Shown: piece by piece, positions 1 through 5,664 of the stretch
Position numbering within the stretch: position 1 is the stretch's first letter
Layout of the letters: each line of letters begins with the position of its first letter
NCBI GenBank assembly: GCA_003527225.1
Contig: DPXQ01000006.1
Coordinates: 1-5,664, forward strand
Length of the DNA stretch: 5,664 bases
Source of the DNA: Rhizobium sp.
Lineage (GTDB): Bacteria; Pseudomonadota; Alphaproteobacteria; Rhizobiales; Rhizobiaceae
Direction: 5' to 3'
Program-made: the position numbers and the translations under genes
Notes under the pieces: generated by a model
The model's input: the letters and a program-made list of their open reading frames with translations, nothing else
Databases searched by the model: none
What the model was told of the DNA's origin: nothing

Positions 1-741
1 ACCTTGCGCGTGGACGATCCCAGTGCCCGTCTTCCCGAGGTAGAACGTGCCGTGACAGGCATCGGCTATAGGCTCGATCGCTTGGGCGCGCCGAGTGTCG
101 ATGCCGAAGGCGATATCGACGATCTGCCGAAGGACCTGAGCCATATCACCCCGGCCTATAAGCGGGCACTCTGGATCGTCGTGGCGCTCAATGTCGGCTA
201 TGGCCTTGTCGAAATGTTCGGCGGCTTTCTCTCGGGATCGCAGGCCCTCAAGGCCGATGCCCTCGACTTCCTGGGCGATGGCCTGATCACCTTCCTCGGC
301 ATCCTCGCGATCGGGTGGAGCCTTGTTTGGCGCGCCCGTTCCGCTTTGATCCAAGGTCTGTTTCTTGGTGCACTTGGTCTTGGGGTTCTCGGGAATACGG
401 CCTATCGCGTGCTGGTGCAACAACAGCCGGAGGCTGAACTGATGGGACTGTTCGCGGTGATTGCACTCGTTGTTAATGTGGTCGCGGTTCTTCCGCTGCT
501 GCCTCACCGGACCGGCGACGCCAATGTGCGAGCGGTTTGGCTGTTCTCGCGTAACGATGCCATTGGCAATGCGGCGGTTGTCGTCGCGGCGGGGCTGGTG
601 GCGTGGACTGCCTCTCCGTGGCCGGATCTGGTTGTTGCCGTCGTTATCGCCGGTTTGTTCCTGCAATCCTCCTGGTCGATTATCCGCGATGCACGGGCGG
701 ACCTGCGGGAAGCCGCTCCGGTCACCGGCGCCAAAGCCTGA
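1..741 (+). CDS. Cation diffusion facilitator-like metal transporter, 5' end outside the window
   Basis: Probable inner-membrane exporter of divalent metal ions (Zn, Co or Cd class), related to the cation diffusion facilitator family. The frame is open at the window's left edge. Numbering below counts the TTG at position 4 as residue 1, but this is probably not the true start: residues 1-30, ending in GIGYRLDRL, look like the tail of a small heavy-metal-associated (HMA-like) domain that begins upstream. About six hydrophobic segments follow, near residues 55-76, 82-106, 113-136, 145-166, 184-203 and 207-225. The second contains ADALDFLGD, a D88xxxD92 pair matching the metal-site position of this family. 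The fifth begins with the FSRNDAIGN motif (D184, N188) typical of this subgroup. No long cytoplasmic C-terminal domain is present, as in short members of the group. The metal specificity cannot be read from sequence. It is the first visible gene of the cassette, 16 nt before ccdA. Confidence 0.85.
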   Translation, partial: TLRVDDPSARLPEVERAVTGIGYRLDRLGAPSVDAEGDIDDLPKDLSHITPAYKRALWIVVALNVGYGLVEMFGGFLSGSQALKADALDFLGDGLITFLGILAIGWSLVWRARSALIQGLFLGALGLGVLGNTAYRVLVQQQPEAELMGLFAVIALVVNVVAVLPLLPHRTGDANVRAVWLFSRNDAIGNAAVVVAAGLVAWTASPWPDLVVAVVIAGLFLQSSWSIIRDARADLREAAPVTGAKA

Positions 742-742
742 C

Positions 743-747
743 GGAGG
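743..747 (+). promoter_or_regulatory. Shine-Dalgarno site that fixes the GTG start of ccdA
   Basis: GGAGG lies directly after the stop codon of the metal transporter gene and 10 nt before GTG 758. It supports starting the CcdA-like protein at 758 rather than at the in-frame ATG at 461, which would run about 280 nt through the preceding gene in a different frame. Confidence 0.65.
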
Positions 748-757
748 TGCTGCTGTA

Positions 758-1501
758 GTGGACTTTTCCGGCATCGGAATCGCCACGGCCTTTGCCGCGG
801 GGGTCGTTTCCTTTCTTTCCCCTTGTGTGCTGCCGCTTGTGCCTGGCTACATCTCGTATGTTGCCGGGCGCACGATCAGCCCGAATAGGCTCGCGAGCGA
901 TATGAGCCTGACGGAGACGGGTCGGACACTCGGCTTGAGCCTCTGTTTCGTACTCGGCTTCACCACCGTTTTTGTCCTGCTCGGAGCCAGTGCAACAGCC
1001 TTGGGCGGGGTGCTGCGCATGCACCTCTACGAAGCGAATCTGATCGGCGGCGCGATCGTCATCGTCTTCGGGCTGTTCACCGCCGGTCTCGTGCCTATAC
1101 CCTGGCTCGAGCGCGATGTGAGATTTCATTCAGGCCCAAGAGGCGGCGGTCCTTTGGCGAGCTATCTTCTCGGCCTTGCTTTTGCCTTTGGCTGGACCCC
1201 CTGCATTGGGCCTGTTCTCGGCGCAATCCTGGCGCTGTCGGCCGCGAACGCCACCGTAGGAACCGGAACAGCGCTCTTGGCCGTCTATTCACTCGGCCTC
1301 GGCCTGCCCTTCATTCTCGCCGCCCTCTTCATGCGCGGGTTCATGGCGCGAATGAAATCCATGCGGCGGACGGGGCGCGTTCTGAAGATCGTCGCCGGCG
1401 GGGTCATGGTTATCATGGGGGTCGCGATGATCACCGGTCATCTCAGCAGTTTCGCGATCTGGCTCCTCCAGACGTTTCCCGCGCTCGGCCGCATCGGATG
1501 A
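758..1501 (+). CDS. ccdA: CcdA-type thiol:disulfide electron carrier, membrane protein
   Basis: A 247-residue protein of the CcdA/DsbD transmembrane family, which passes reducing electrons from cytoplasmic thioredoxin across the inner membrane to periplasmic thiol proteins (cytochrome c maturation and other oxidised targets). About six membrane segments are visible, near residues 6-31, 57-84, 93-115, 133-160, 168-193 and 207-228. The family's paired redox cysteines are present in their usual settings: C23 in FLSPCVLPLVPGY (segment 1) and C149 in FGWTPCIGPVLG (segment 4). The length is normal for short CcdA proteins, with no DsbD-like N- or C-terminal periplasmic domain. The GTG start follows a good GGAGG site and begins just before the first membrane segment. 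No thioredoxin-like partner is visible in the window. In this metal cassette it may supply reductant for periplasmic thiols stressed by metals, which is inference. The symbol is family level, as this could be an accessory paralogue. Confidence 0.88.
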   Translation: MDFSGIGIATAFAAGVVSFLSPCVLPLVPGYISYVAGRTISPNRLASDMSLTETGRTLGLSLCFVLGFTTVFVLLGASATALGGVLRMHLYEANLIGGAIVIVFGLFTAGLVPIPWLERDVRFHSGPRGGGPLASYLLGLAFAFGWTPCIGPVLGAILALSAANATVGTGTALLAVYSLGLGLPFILAALFMRGFMARMKSMRRTGRVLKIVAGGVMVIMGVAMITGHLSSFAIWLLQTFPALGRIG

Positions 1502-1557
1502 ACACAATGGCAATGACGCCAAACCCGCAAGACGACCCGGAAGTTGAGGCGAAATGA
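1498..1557 (+). CDS. Possible 19-codon mini-ORF bridging ccdA and the antiporter gene
   Basis: The ATG overlaps the ccdA stop (ATGA, 1498-1501) and its TGA overlaps the antiporter start (ATGA, 1554-1557), so the 52-nt gap between the two genes is fully spanned by one small frame. The peptide would be MNTMAMTPNPQDDPEVEAK: polar, acidic and unlike its membrane-protein neighbours. It has no convincing Shine-Dalgarno of its own, so any translation would have to come from coupling with ccdA. It could be a coupling leader, the fused ends of a deleted gene, or chance. No homologue is recognised. Confidence 0.25.
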   Translation: MNTMAMTPNPQDDPEVEAK

Positions 1558-2555
1558 GTGTCTGGATCTGGGTAGCGGTTCTGCTTGCAGCCGTGTACGC
1601 CGCGCACTGGGGGTCGGAGCACTTGGCCGATCCCTTCAAGAAGTTGCGCCGGCAATGGGGCATCTCGGCCGCAGCAGGCGGCTCGCTGATCGGCATCGCT
1701 ACCGCCAGCCCGGAAGTCGGGGTCAATATAACGAGCGCAATCCGGGGCGCCTCCGGCATCGGCCTAGGCGCTGTCCTCGGCTCGACCGTGATCGGCATCC
1801 CGACCCTCGTCACTATCGGCTATTTGGCGACTCGCAAGCGCGACCTCCCCAACGATCCCGGTCACGACAGACACCTGCAAAAGCATCTGCTCCGTGTCGA
1901 TCCGGCGGCTGTGGGCGTGCAGGCGCTGCCTTATCTTGGCATCCTCGCCTTGCTCGCCGTTCTCACCCTGCCCTCGGCCTGGCGCGGTCTTCAGCCGGTC
2001 GATGGTTGGCTTCTGCTCGCCGCCTACATCGCCTACCTCGCCCAAGCGTTCCTGCGCGGACGCGGAGAGGGTGAGCAGGCCGACTGGTCGAAGCGCGAGA
2101 TCTGGCTGGCCGTTGCCGGCGTGGTGGTGCTCGCGCTGGGTGCCTATTTCACGGTCATTGCGACCCAGAACCTTGTCAAGGAACTCGGCATCTCAACGAT
2201 CGTCGGCGGCCTCTTCATCACCGCGCCGGTGGCGGCTCTGCCGGAAGCTTTCGCCGCCTGGAGCGTCGCCCGATCCGGCCAGATCACGCCGGCGCTTACT
2301 AACATCATCGGCGATCACGCCATGGCCGTGACCGTAGGCTTCCTGCCCCTGGCGCTGGTTGGGACCTCCATCGAGAACTTCCATCTGTTCTGGGTCAGCT
2401 TCGTCTTCGTCGCGCTCATGCCCGTGCTCTACGCCGCCTTTATTCGCTGGGGCGGCTCTGAGCCCGGCTTCCGGCGCTGGCAGGTTATCGTTCTGGTCGG
2501 CACCTATGCGACTTACGTGCTGATCGTCCTCTTCTGGGTTCTCGAGATTTTCTGA
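1554..2555 (+). CDS. Sodium/calcium exchanger-superfamily (CaCA) cation antiporter
   Basis: A 333-residue polytopic protein with the two inverted alpha repeats of the Ca2+/cation antiporter superfamily, expected to exchange a divalent cation for Na+ or H+ across the inner membrane. Repeat 1, residues about 40-90, carries GIATASPEVGVNIT with P53-E54 and then GAVLGSTVIG. Repeat 2, residues about 216-270, carries ITAPVAALPEAF with P230-E231 and then LTNIIGDHAM. E54 and E231 occupy the pseudo-symmetric cation-ligand positions. A hydrophilic loop at about 93-117 and another at 168-182 separate the membrane segments. Length is in the normal range for bacterial members (about 300-370). The start at ATG 1554 is preceded by GAGG at 1546-1549 and overlaps the stop of the mini-ORF. 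The stop overlaps the lspA start. The transported ion is not determined, and the sequence is divergent from classical YrbG-type exchangers. The metal context suggests a role in divalent cation efflux. Confidence 0.8.
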   Translation: MSVWIWVAVLLAAVYAAHWGSEHLADPFKKLRRQWGISAAAGGSLIGIATASPEVGVNITSAIRGASGIGLGAVLGSTVIGIPTLVTIGYLATRKRDLPNDPGHDRHLQKHLLRVDPAAVGVQALPYLGILALLAVLTLPSAWRGLQPVDGWLLLAAYIAYLAQAFLRGRGEGEQADWSKREIWLAVAGVVVLALGAYFTVIATQNLVKELGISTIVGGLFITAPVAALPEAFAAWSVARSGQITPALTNIIGDHAMAVTVGFLPLALVGTSIENFHLFWVSFVFVALMPVLYAAFIRWGGSEPGFRRWQVIVLVGTYATYVLIVLFWVLEIF

Positions 2556-3058
2556 TGGTGCAGACGCAAACAGCCTCGCATAAATCCGCCTCCATGCTGC
2601 GGCTGGGGCTGTCCATTGCGGTCGCCTGGTTCCTGATCGATCAGGTCAGCAAGTGGTGGATCCTCAACAGCGTGATGCGGCCGCCGCGGGTGATCCCGAT
2701 GACCGAGTTCTTCAACTTGGTCCTCGGGCACAATACCGGCGTAAGCTTCGGGCTTTTCGGCGACACGTCGCCTTGGTTGCTGATGGCTTTCGCGCTGGCT
2801 ATGGTCATCGGCCTCGTCATCTGGCTGAAGCGTGCCGAGAACCGGCTGACGGCGATTGCACTGGGGCTCATCATCGGCGGCGCGCTCGGCAACGCCCTTG
2901 ATCGCCTGCGGCATGGCGCCGTCACCGACTTCCTGGATTTCTACGTCGCCACCTATCACTGGCCGGCTTTCAATCTCGCCGATGTGGGGATCGTGAGCGG
3001 CGCCGGCCTCCTGCTGTTCGAGAGTATTCGGCCGAGAGGCGAAAATCCGAAAGGCTGA
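2555..3058 (+). CDS. lspA: Signal peptidase II (prolipoprotein signal peptidase)
   Basis: A 167-residue inner-membrane aspartyl protease that removes the signal peptide of diacylglyceryl-modified prolipoproteins just before the lipobox cysteine. All family blocks are present in order: DQVSKWW (29-35), FFNLVLGHNTGVSFGLF (52-68), GGALGNALDRLRHGAVTDFLDFY (108-130, stated by position and key residues) and WPAFNLADVGI (136-146). The catalytic aspartates are D125 and D143. Four hydrophobic segments are visible, and the length matches E. coli LspA (about 165). The ATG overlaps the antiporter stop (TGATG), implying translational coupling. No strong Shine-Dalgarno is seen, and ATG 2594 (M14) is a possible alternative start. 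A normal genome has a housekeeping lspA near ileS, so a copy behind metal transporters is probably an accessory one. lspA genes are known in lead/cadmium resistance clusters (PbrC is the named example). Which lipoproteins it serves is unknown. Confidence 0.93.
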   Translation: MVQTQTASHKSASMLRLGLSIAVAWFLIDQVSKWWILNSVMRPPRVIPMTEFFNLVLGHNTGVSFGLFGDTSPWLLMAFALAMVIGLVIWLKRAENRLTAIALGLIIGGALGNALDRLRHGAVTDFLDFYVATYHWPAFNLADVGIVSGAGLLLFESIRPRGENPKG

Positions 3059-3075
3059 CCTGAACTCCATCAGAT

Positions 3076-3080
3076 GAAGG
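3076..3080 (+). promoter_or_regulatory. Ribosome binding site of the broken P450 gene
   Basis: GAAGG lies 7 nt before ATG 3088, in the 29-nt gap after lspA. It supports 3088 as the original start of the cytochrome P450 gene and shows that the 5' end is preserved. The short gap suggests co-transcription from the upstream operon. Confidence 0.5.
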
Positions 3081-3087
3081 CGCGCTG

Positions 3088-4348
3088 ATGCCGCAACTCC
3101 CCCGTGACGCCCGATCAGACGCAACGCTCGCGCTTCTCGCTGATCCCTACAGGTTCAGCTCGAAGCAGTGCCGTGCGTATGGAACGGACCTATTCGAGAC
3201 CCGGCTTATGCTCATGCGGCCCGACTTTTCTACGACCGAAGCCGATTTATGCGGCATGGCGCCATGATCGGGCGGATCCAGAAAACGCTGCTCGGAAGAG
3301 GTGGTGTGCAAGGGCTGGACGACGCGGCCCACCGGCATCGCAAGCAGATGTTCATGTCCCTGATGACACCCGAGCGGATCGAAGGACTGCTAGCCACTAC
3401 TGCGGCGGAGTGGCAGGCCCGTGCTCGCCTATGGGCGCAGAAGGACGAGATCGTCTTATACGACGAGCTCCACGAACTTCTGACGCGAGCCGCGTGTGCG
3501 TGGGCCGGGGTGCCGCTCCCAGAGGCTCAGGTTCGACAGCGGACGCAGGAGATCACGGCGCCGTTCGACGCCGCAGGATCAGTCGGGCCTAGCACTGGCG
3601 GGCGCGCTGGGCGCGCAAGCGAGCCAATCGCTGGATCGAGAATGTCGTCGGGCAAATCCGCGCGCCGGTGGAATCGGTCGCTTACGTCATCGCAGAGCAC
3701 CGGGATCTCAACGGTGAGCTGCTGAGCCCTCATATTGCCGCCGTTGAAGTCCTCAACGTGATTAGACCGATCGTTGCCGCCGCTGTCTATATCACCTTCG
3801 TCGCCCACGCCCTTCATCACCATCCTGAATGCCGGAGCAAACTCGAAGCTGGCGACGACGGTTCTTACCTAGAACTCTTCGTCCAGGAGGTCCGGCGCTT
3901 CTACCCCTTCTTTCCCGCAGTCGCGGCGCTGGTGCGCCGCGACCTCGAGTGGAGAGGATACCAGTTTCCTAGCGGGCGGCGCGTTATTTTGGACCTTTAC
4001 GGGACGAACCACGACGCCAGTACGTGGGATGCACCTGAGGCGTTTCGGCCAGAGCGGTTTAGCGATTGGGACGGCAGCGCCTTCAACTTCATTCCGCGGG
4101 GGGGCGGAGATCACGACATGAATCACCGCTGCCCGGGCGAGTGGATCACGGTCGGGCTCATGAAACAGGCGGCGGGAGTTCTGTCCAGGCACGTCAAATA
4201 CGATGTGCCGGAGCAGGATCTTCGGATTGACGTTTCTAGGCTGCCGGCCTTGCCCCCAAAGCCGATTAATTTTCGGTCAAGTGACATGTATGGACGGCCT
4301 CCGCTTGGCAAGGACTTTTGGTGTGCCATCGACTGCATCCAACAGTGA
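3088..4348 (+). pseudogene. CYP152-type fatty-acid peroxygenase (cytochrome P450), broken by three frameshifts
   Basis: Intact relatives (about 415 residues; Bacillus subtilis BSbeta, CYP152A1) hydroxylate fatty acids using hydrogen peroxide. Similarity is distributed over three frames. Part 1 (3088-3207) reads MPQLPRDARSDATLALL to LFETRL, and that frame stops at 3267. Part 2 (3216 to about 3590) runs from AARLFYDRSRF through GGVQGLDDAAHRHRK and SLMTPERI to GSVGP. Part 3 (about 3594-4257) runs from W-R-A-R-W through VLNVIRPIV, the ExxR helix (FVQEVRR) and the heme loop HRCPGEW (C at 4130-4132) to LPALP. The expected C-terminus, PQSRLIFGQV, is in yet another frame (4254-4283). Lesions are an inferred loss of about 28 nt near 3208-3215, one missing base near 3592 (expected AGG-CAC-TGG for RHW), and one extra C in the run 4253-4257. 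A 5-codon in-frame loss near 3651 is also likely. Part 3's frame stops at 4348, beyond the homology. Functional protein is unlikely. The single-base changes could be sequencing errors, the larger loss could not. Confidence 0.88.
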
Positions 4349-4601
4349 GGCGAGCGATATGGCAGGTTGCATCCAGCACCGCGGTCCTTTCCCAGTGATC
4401 GGCCATTGAGAAGCCAAGATTATCCGTAATGGCTGCGAACGACTTGCACCGCTCCTATTTCTCCCCTTGCAGCTAAAGTGGCTAGAGGTTTTAGTGTGGC
4501 GCAGTCTCGACGATGCGTCATGTTCTACGGTGGTCTTCGAGCGACATAAAGGGGCCGTGGCCCGAAACGCAGCGCGAACAGATCCACCAACGTCAGAGGA
4601 A
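4290..4601. other. Intergenic stretch without a convincing gene
   Basis: Homology to the P450 ends near 4286, and no recognisable coding region appears before 4602. Short frames on both strands give peptides without recognisable family features. No stable hairpin followed by a T run was found. The only structured element noticed is the MerR-type operator-like sequence at 4467-4497. The + frame shared with the downstream lipoprotein gene happens to be free of stops from 4410 onward, but the translated upstream part does not look like a conserved domain. Confidence 0.55.
4467..4497 (+). promoter_or_regulatory. MerR-family (CadR/PbrR-like) promoter/operator, degenerate
   Basis: A TTGCAG -35-like hexamer is followed by a 19-bp spacer and TAGTGT as -10. 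The long 19-bp spacer is the hallmark of promoters twisted into shape by MerR-family metal regulators. The core CTAAAGTGGCTAGAGG (4473-4488) closely resembles the recalled CadR and PbrR boxes, whose core has the form CTATAG-TGG-CTACAG or CTATAG-TAA-CTAGAG. The dyad is imperfect here: the inner arms CTAAAG and CTAGAG match at four of six positions as inverted repeats. It points rightward, so a transcript would start near 4504 and enter the lipoprotein gene at 4602. No regulator gene is in the window. It could be a decayed remnant. Confidence 0.4.
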
Positions 4602-5664
4602 ATGCACTTGATCGCGACCATCCGGAGCAGGAAGACCGTCGTTCAGCATGCAACTCGTCGGTTCGCCGGCATGGCGGTCGTGGGACTGCTTCTATCGAGT
4701 TGCGTAGCGGCCGACATGGCCTTGGACGGCGTCTCCAGTGCGCCGCCACAGATCCCGAGCAGGATGATCACCGAGATGTCGAAGAAGGGCATGAAGACCG
4801 AAAGTCCCGTACTCGTCAGGATCTTCAAGCAGGAGAGCGAGCTGGAGGTCTGGAAGATGGATGGGTCCGGCCGATACGCGTTGCTCAAGACGTATCCGAT
4901 GTGCAGGTGGTCAGGCAGGCTCGGCCCGAAGACAAGAGAGGGCGACCGTCAGGCGCCGGAGGGCTTCTATCATGTCACCGCGGGGATGCTGAACCCGAAG
5001 TCCCAATACTACGTCTCCTTCAATCTGGGCTATCCAAACCGGCTGGAGTCCGCCCTCGGCTACACGGGGGAAGCGCTCATGGTGCATGGCGCGTGCTCTT
5101 CGTCGGGTTGCTACGCTCTTACCGACCAGGGCGTGGGCGAGATCTACGCCATCGTTGCGAAGGCGCTTTCATCGGGACAAAACCACTTCCAGGTGCAGGC
5201 ATATCCTTTTCGGATGACGCCGGAGAACATGGCGCTCCACAGGAGCGACGAGAACCTGCCGTTCTGGCGAACCCTGAAGGAAGGCTACGACGCTTTCGAG
5301 CTCACCAAGCAGCAGCCGAAGGTCTCGGTCTGTGGTCGGCGATACGTGTTCAACACCGCCTTTGAAGGCGGGGAGCCGCGCGATCCCCTGGCGGCGTGTC
5401 CGATCCCGGTCAGGCAGCCGGACCCGCAGATCATGGCGAAGATCGATGCGGAGAAGCGGAAGGTCGACGCGGCCTTGGCCGAGAGCAAGGCGTCTCCCGT
5501 CGCCGCATATGTCGATGGAGGAATGCACCCCAGCTTCCGGGAGCTTCTGAAGAAGAAAGGTCCCGAAAAGCTGGCGGCGAGCATCTCCGGCATCAAGTAT
5601 CCCGTCAGCCGGCCCGAAGCGGCGCTTGCTGATCCATTCCAGGGCGCCAGGAAGAGGACGGCTG
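4602..5664 (+). CDS. YafK/DpaA-like L,D-transpeptidase-family (YkuD) lipoprotein, 3' end outside the window
   Basis: 354 codons are visible and the frame is still open at the window end. Residues 1-33 form a lipoprotein signal: an Arg/Lys-rich start, then MAVVGLLLSSC with the lipobox LSSC and lipidated C34. The residue after C34 is Val, so the E. coli inner-membrane retention signal is absent. A catalytic YkuD-type domain spans about 69-205: VLVRIFKQESELEVWK, the strand GFYHVTAGMLNP, and the active-site segment MVHGACSSSGCYALTD with H162 and nucleophile C170. The GCYA-TD ending matches YafK (DpaA), which in E. coli cuts the bond between peptidoglycan and Braun's lipoprotein, rather than the SxGCxR form of classic L,D-transpeptidases. 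A C-terminal extension from about 206 includes C244 and C266, which could pair, and a Lys/Glu-rich stretch. It is already longer than E. coli YafK (about 246). The ATG start is chosen for the signal peptide, though GAGG lies only 2 nt upstream; GTG 4557 is an alternative. Transpeptidase versus amidase activity is not decided. Confidence 0.85.
   Translation, partial: MHLIATIRSRKTVVQHATRRFAGMAVVGLLLSSCVAADMALDGVSSAPPQIPSRMITEMSKKGMKTESPVLVRIFKQESELEVWKMDGSGRYALLKTYPMCRWSGRLGPKTREGDRQAPEGFYHVTAGMLNPKSQYYVSFNLGYPNRLESALGYTGEALMVHGACSSSGCYALTDQGVGEIYAIVAKALSSGQNHFQVQAYPFRMTPENMALHRSDENLPFWRTLKEGYDAFELTKQQPKVSVCGRRYVFNTAFEGGEPRDPLAACPIPVRQPDPQIMAKIDAEKRKVDAALAESKASPVAAYVDGGMHPSFRELLKKKGPEKLAASISGIKYPVSRPEAALADPFQGARKRTA

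Noticed and set aside
461..757. An upstream extension of the CcdA frame to ATG 461, adding 99 codons
   Set aside because: It overlaps the CDF transporter in another frame, its translation is Arg/Cys/Trp-rich shadow sequence, and GTG 758 with a GGAGG site starts exactly at the conserved CcdA N-terminus.
2632..2645. A perfect 14-bp palindrome CCTGATCGATCAGG
   Set aside because: It lies inside the conserved LIDQ codons of lspA and is explained by coding sequence; there is no second copy or spacing suggesting an operator.
2513..3124. A long minus-strand open frame opposite lspA, plus similar ones opposite the other genes
   Set aside because: These are antisense shadows of GC-rich genes; the + strand proteins carry complete family motifs and the antisense products are low-complexity and polar.
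3088..4290. Programmed frameshifting to produce an intact P450
   Set aside because: Three separate frame changes, one requiring about 28 missing bases, with no slippery heptamer plus downstream structure, fit decay rather than recoding.
4552..4563. A small inverted repeat GGGC-CGTG-GCCC as a possible terminator
   Set aside because: Only 4 bp of stem and no following T run; also it would lie between the candidate promoter and the gene.
4277..4621. A minus-strand open frame of 114 codons across the intergenic region
   Set aside because: It overlaps the end of the P450 frame and the start of the lipoprotein gene, has no recognised motif, and its composition looks random.
1..5664. CRISPR arrays, tRNA or rRNA genes, insertion sequences, attachment sites
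   Set aside because: No regularly spaced repeats, cloverleaf-like stretch, rRNA-like sequence, transposase motif or terminal inverted repeat was noticed by eye on either strand.

Overview
The window is GC-rich and its products resemble those of Alphaproteobacteria (Rhizobiales or Sphingomonadales type). That placement rests on recalled family resemblance, not a search, and the genus cannot be given. It looks like accessory DNA carrying a metal-handling gene cassette, followed by a decayed gene and then a cell-envelope gene. All genes recognised lie on the + strand.

Positions 1-3058 hold a tight run of four integral membrane protein genes. They are a cation diffusion facilitator-like metal transporter (5' end outside the window), a CcdA-type thiol electron carrier (GTG start at 758), a sodium/calcium exchanger-superfamily antiporter (1554-2555) and a signal peptidase II, LspA (2555-3058). 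Spacing is 16 nt, then 52 nt, then a TGATG overlap. The 52-nt gap is spanned by a 19-codon mini-ORF that overlaps both neighbours by ATGA. The set suggests metal-ion export plus envelope accessory functions (thiol redox, lipoprotein maturation).

Positions 3088 to about 4290 hold a CYP152-type fatty-acid peroxygenase P450 gene. It keeps its ribosome binding site and key active-site residues but is broken by three frame changes: an inferred deletion of about 28 nt near 3208, a 1-nt loss near 3592, and a 1-nt gain in a C run at 4253-4257. It is annotated as a pseudogene.

Positions 4290-4601 contain no convincing gene. They do hold a 31-bp element at 4467-4497 that resembles the long-spacer promoter/operators bound by CadR/PbrR-type MerR regulators. 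Downstream, 4602 to the window end, is a gene for a lipoprotein of the YafK/DpaA-like L,D-transpeptidase (YkuD-fold) family, cut by the window edge. Its lipobox makes it a formal LspA substrate, but a functional link to the upstream lspA is only inference.

No clearly new biological system is evident. The most interesting points are the multiply broken peroxygenase gene, the degenerate metal-type operator ahead of an envelope lipoprotein, and the mini-ORF joined to both neighbours inside the operon.
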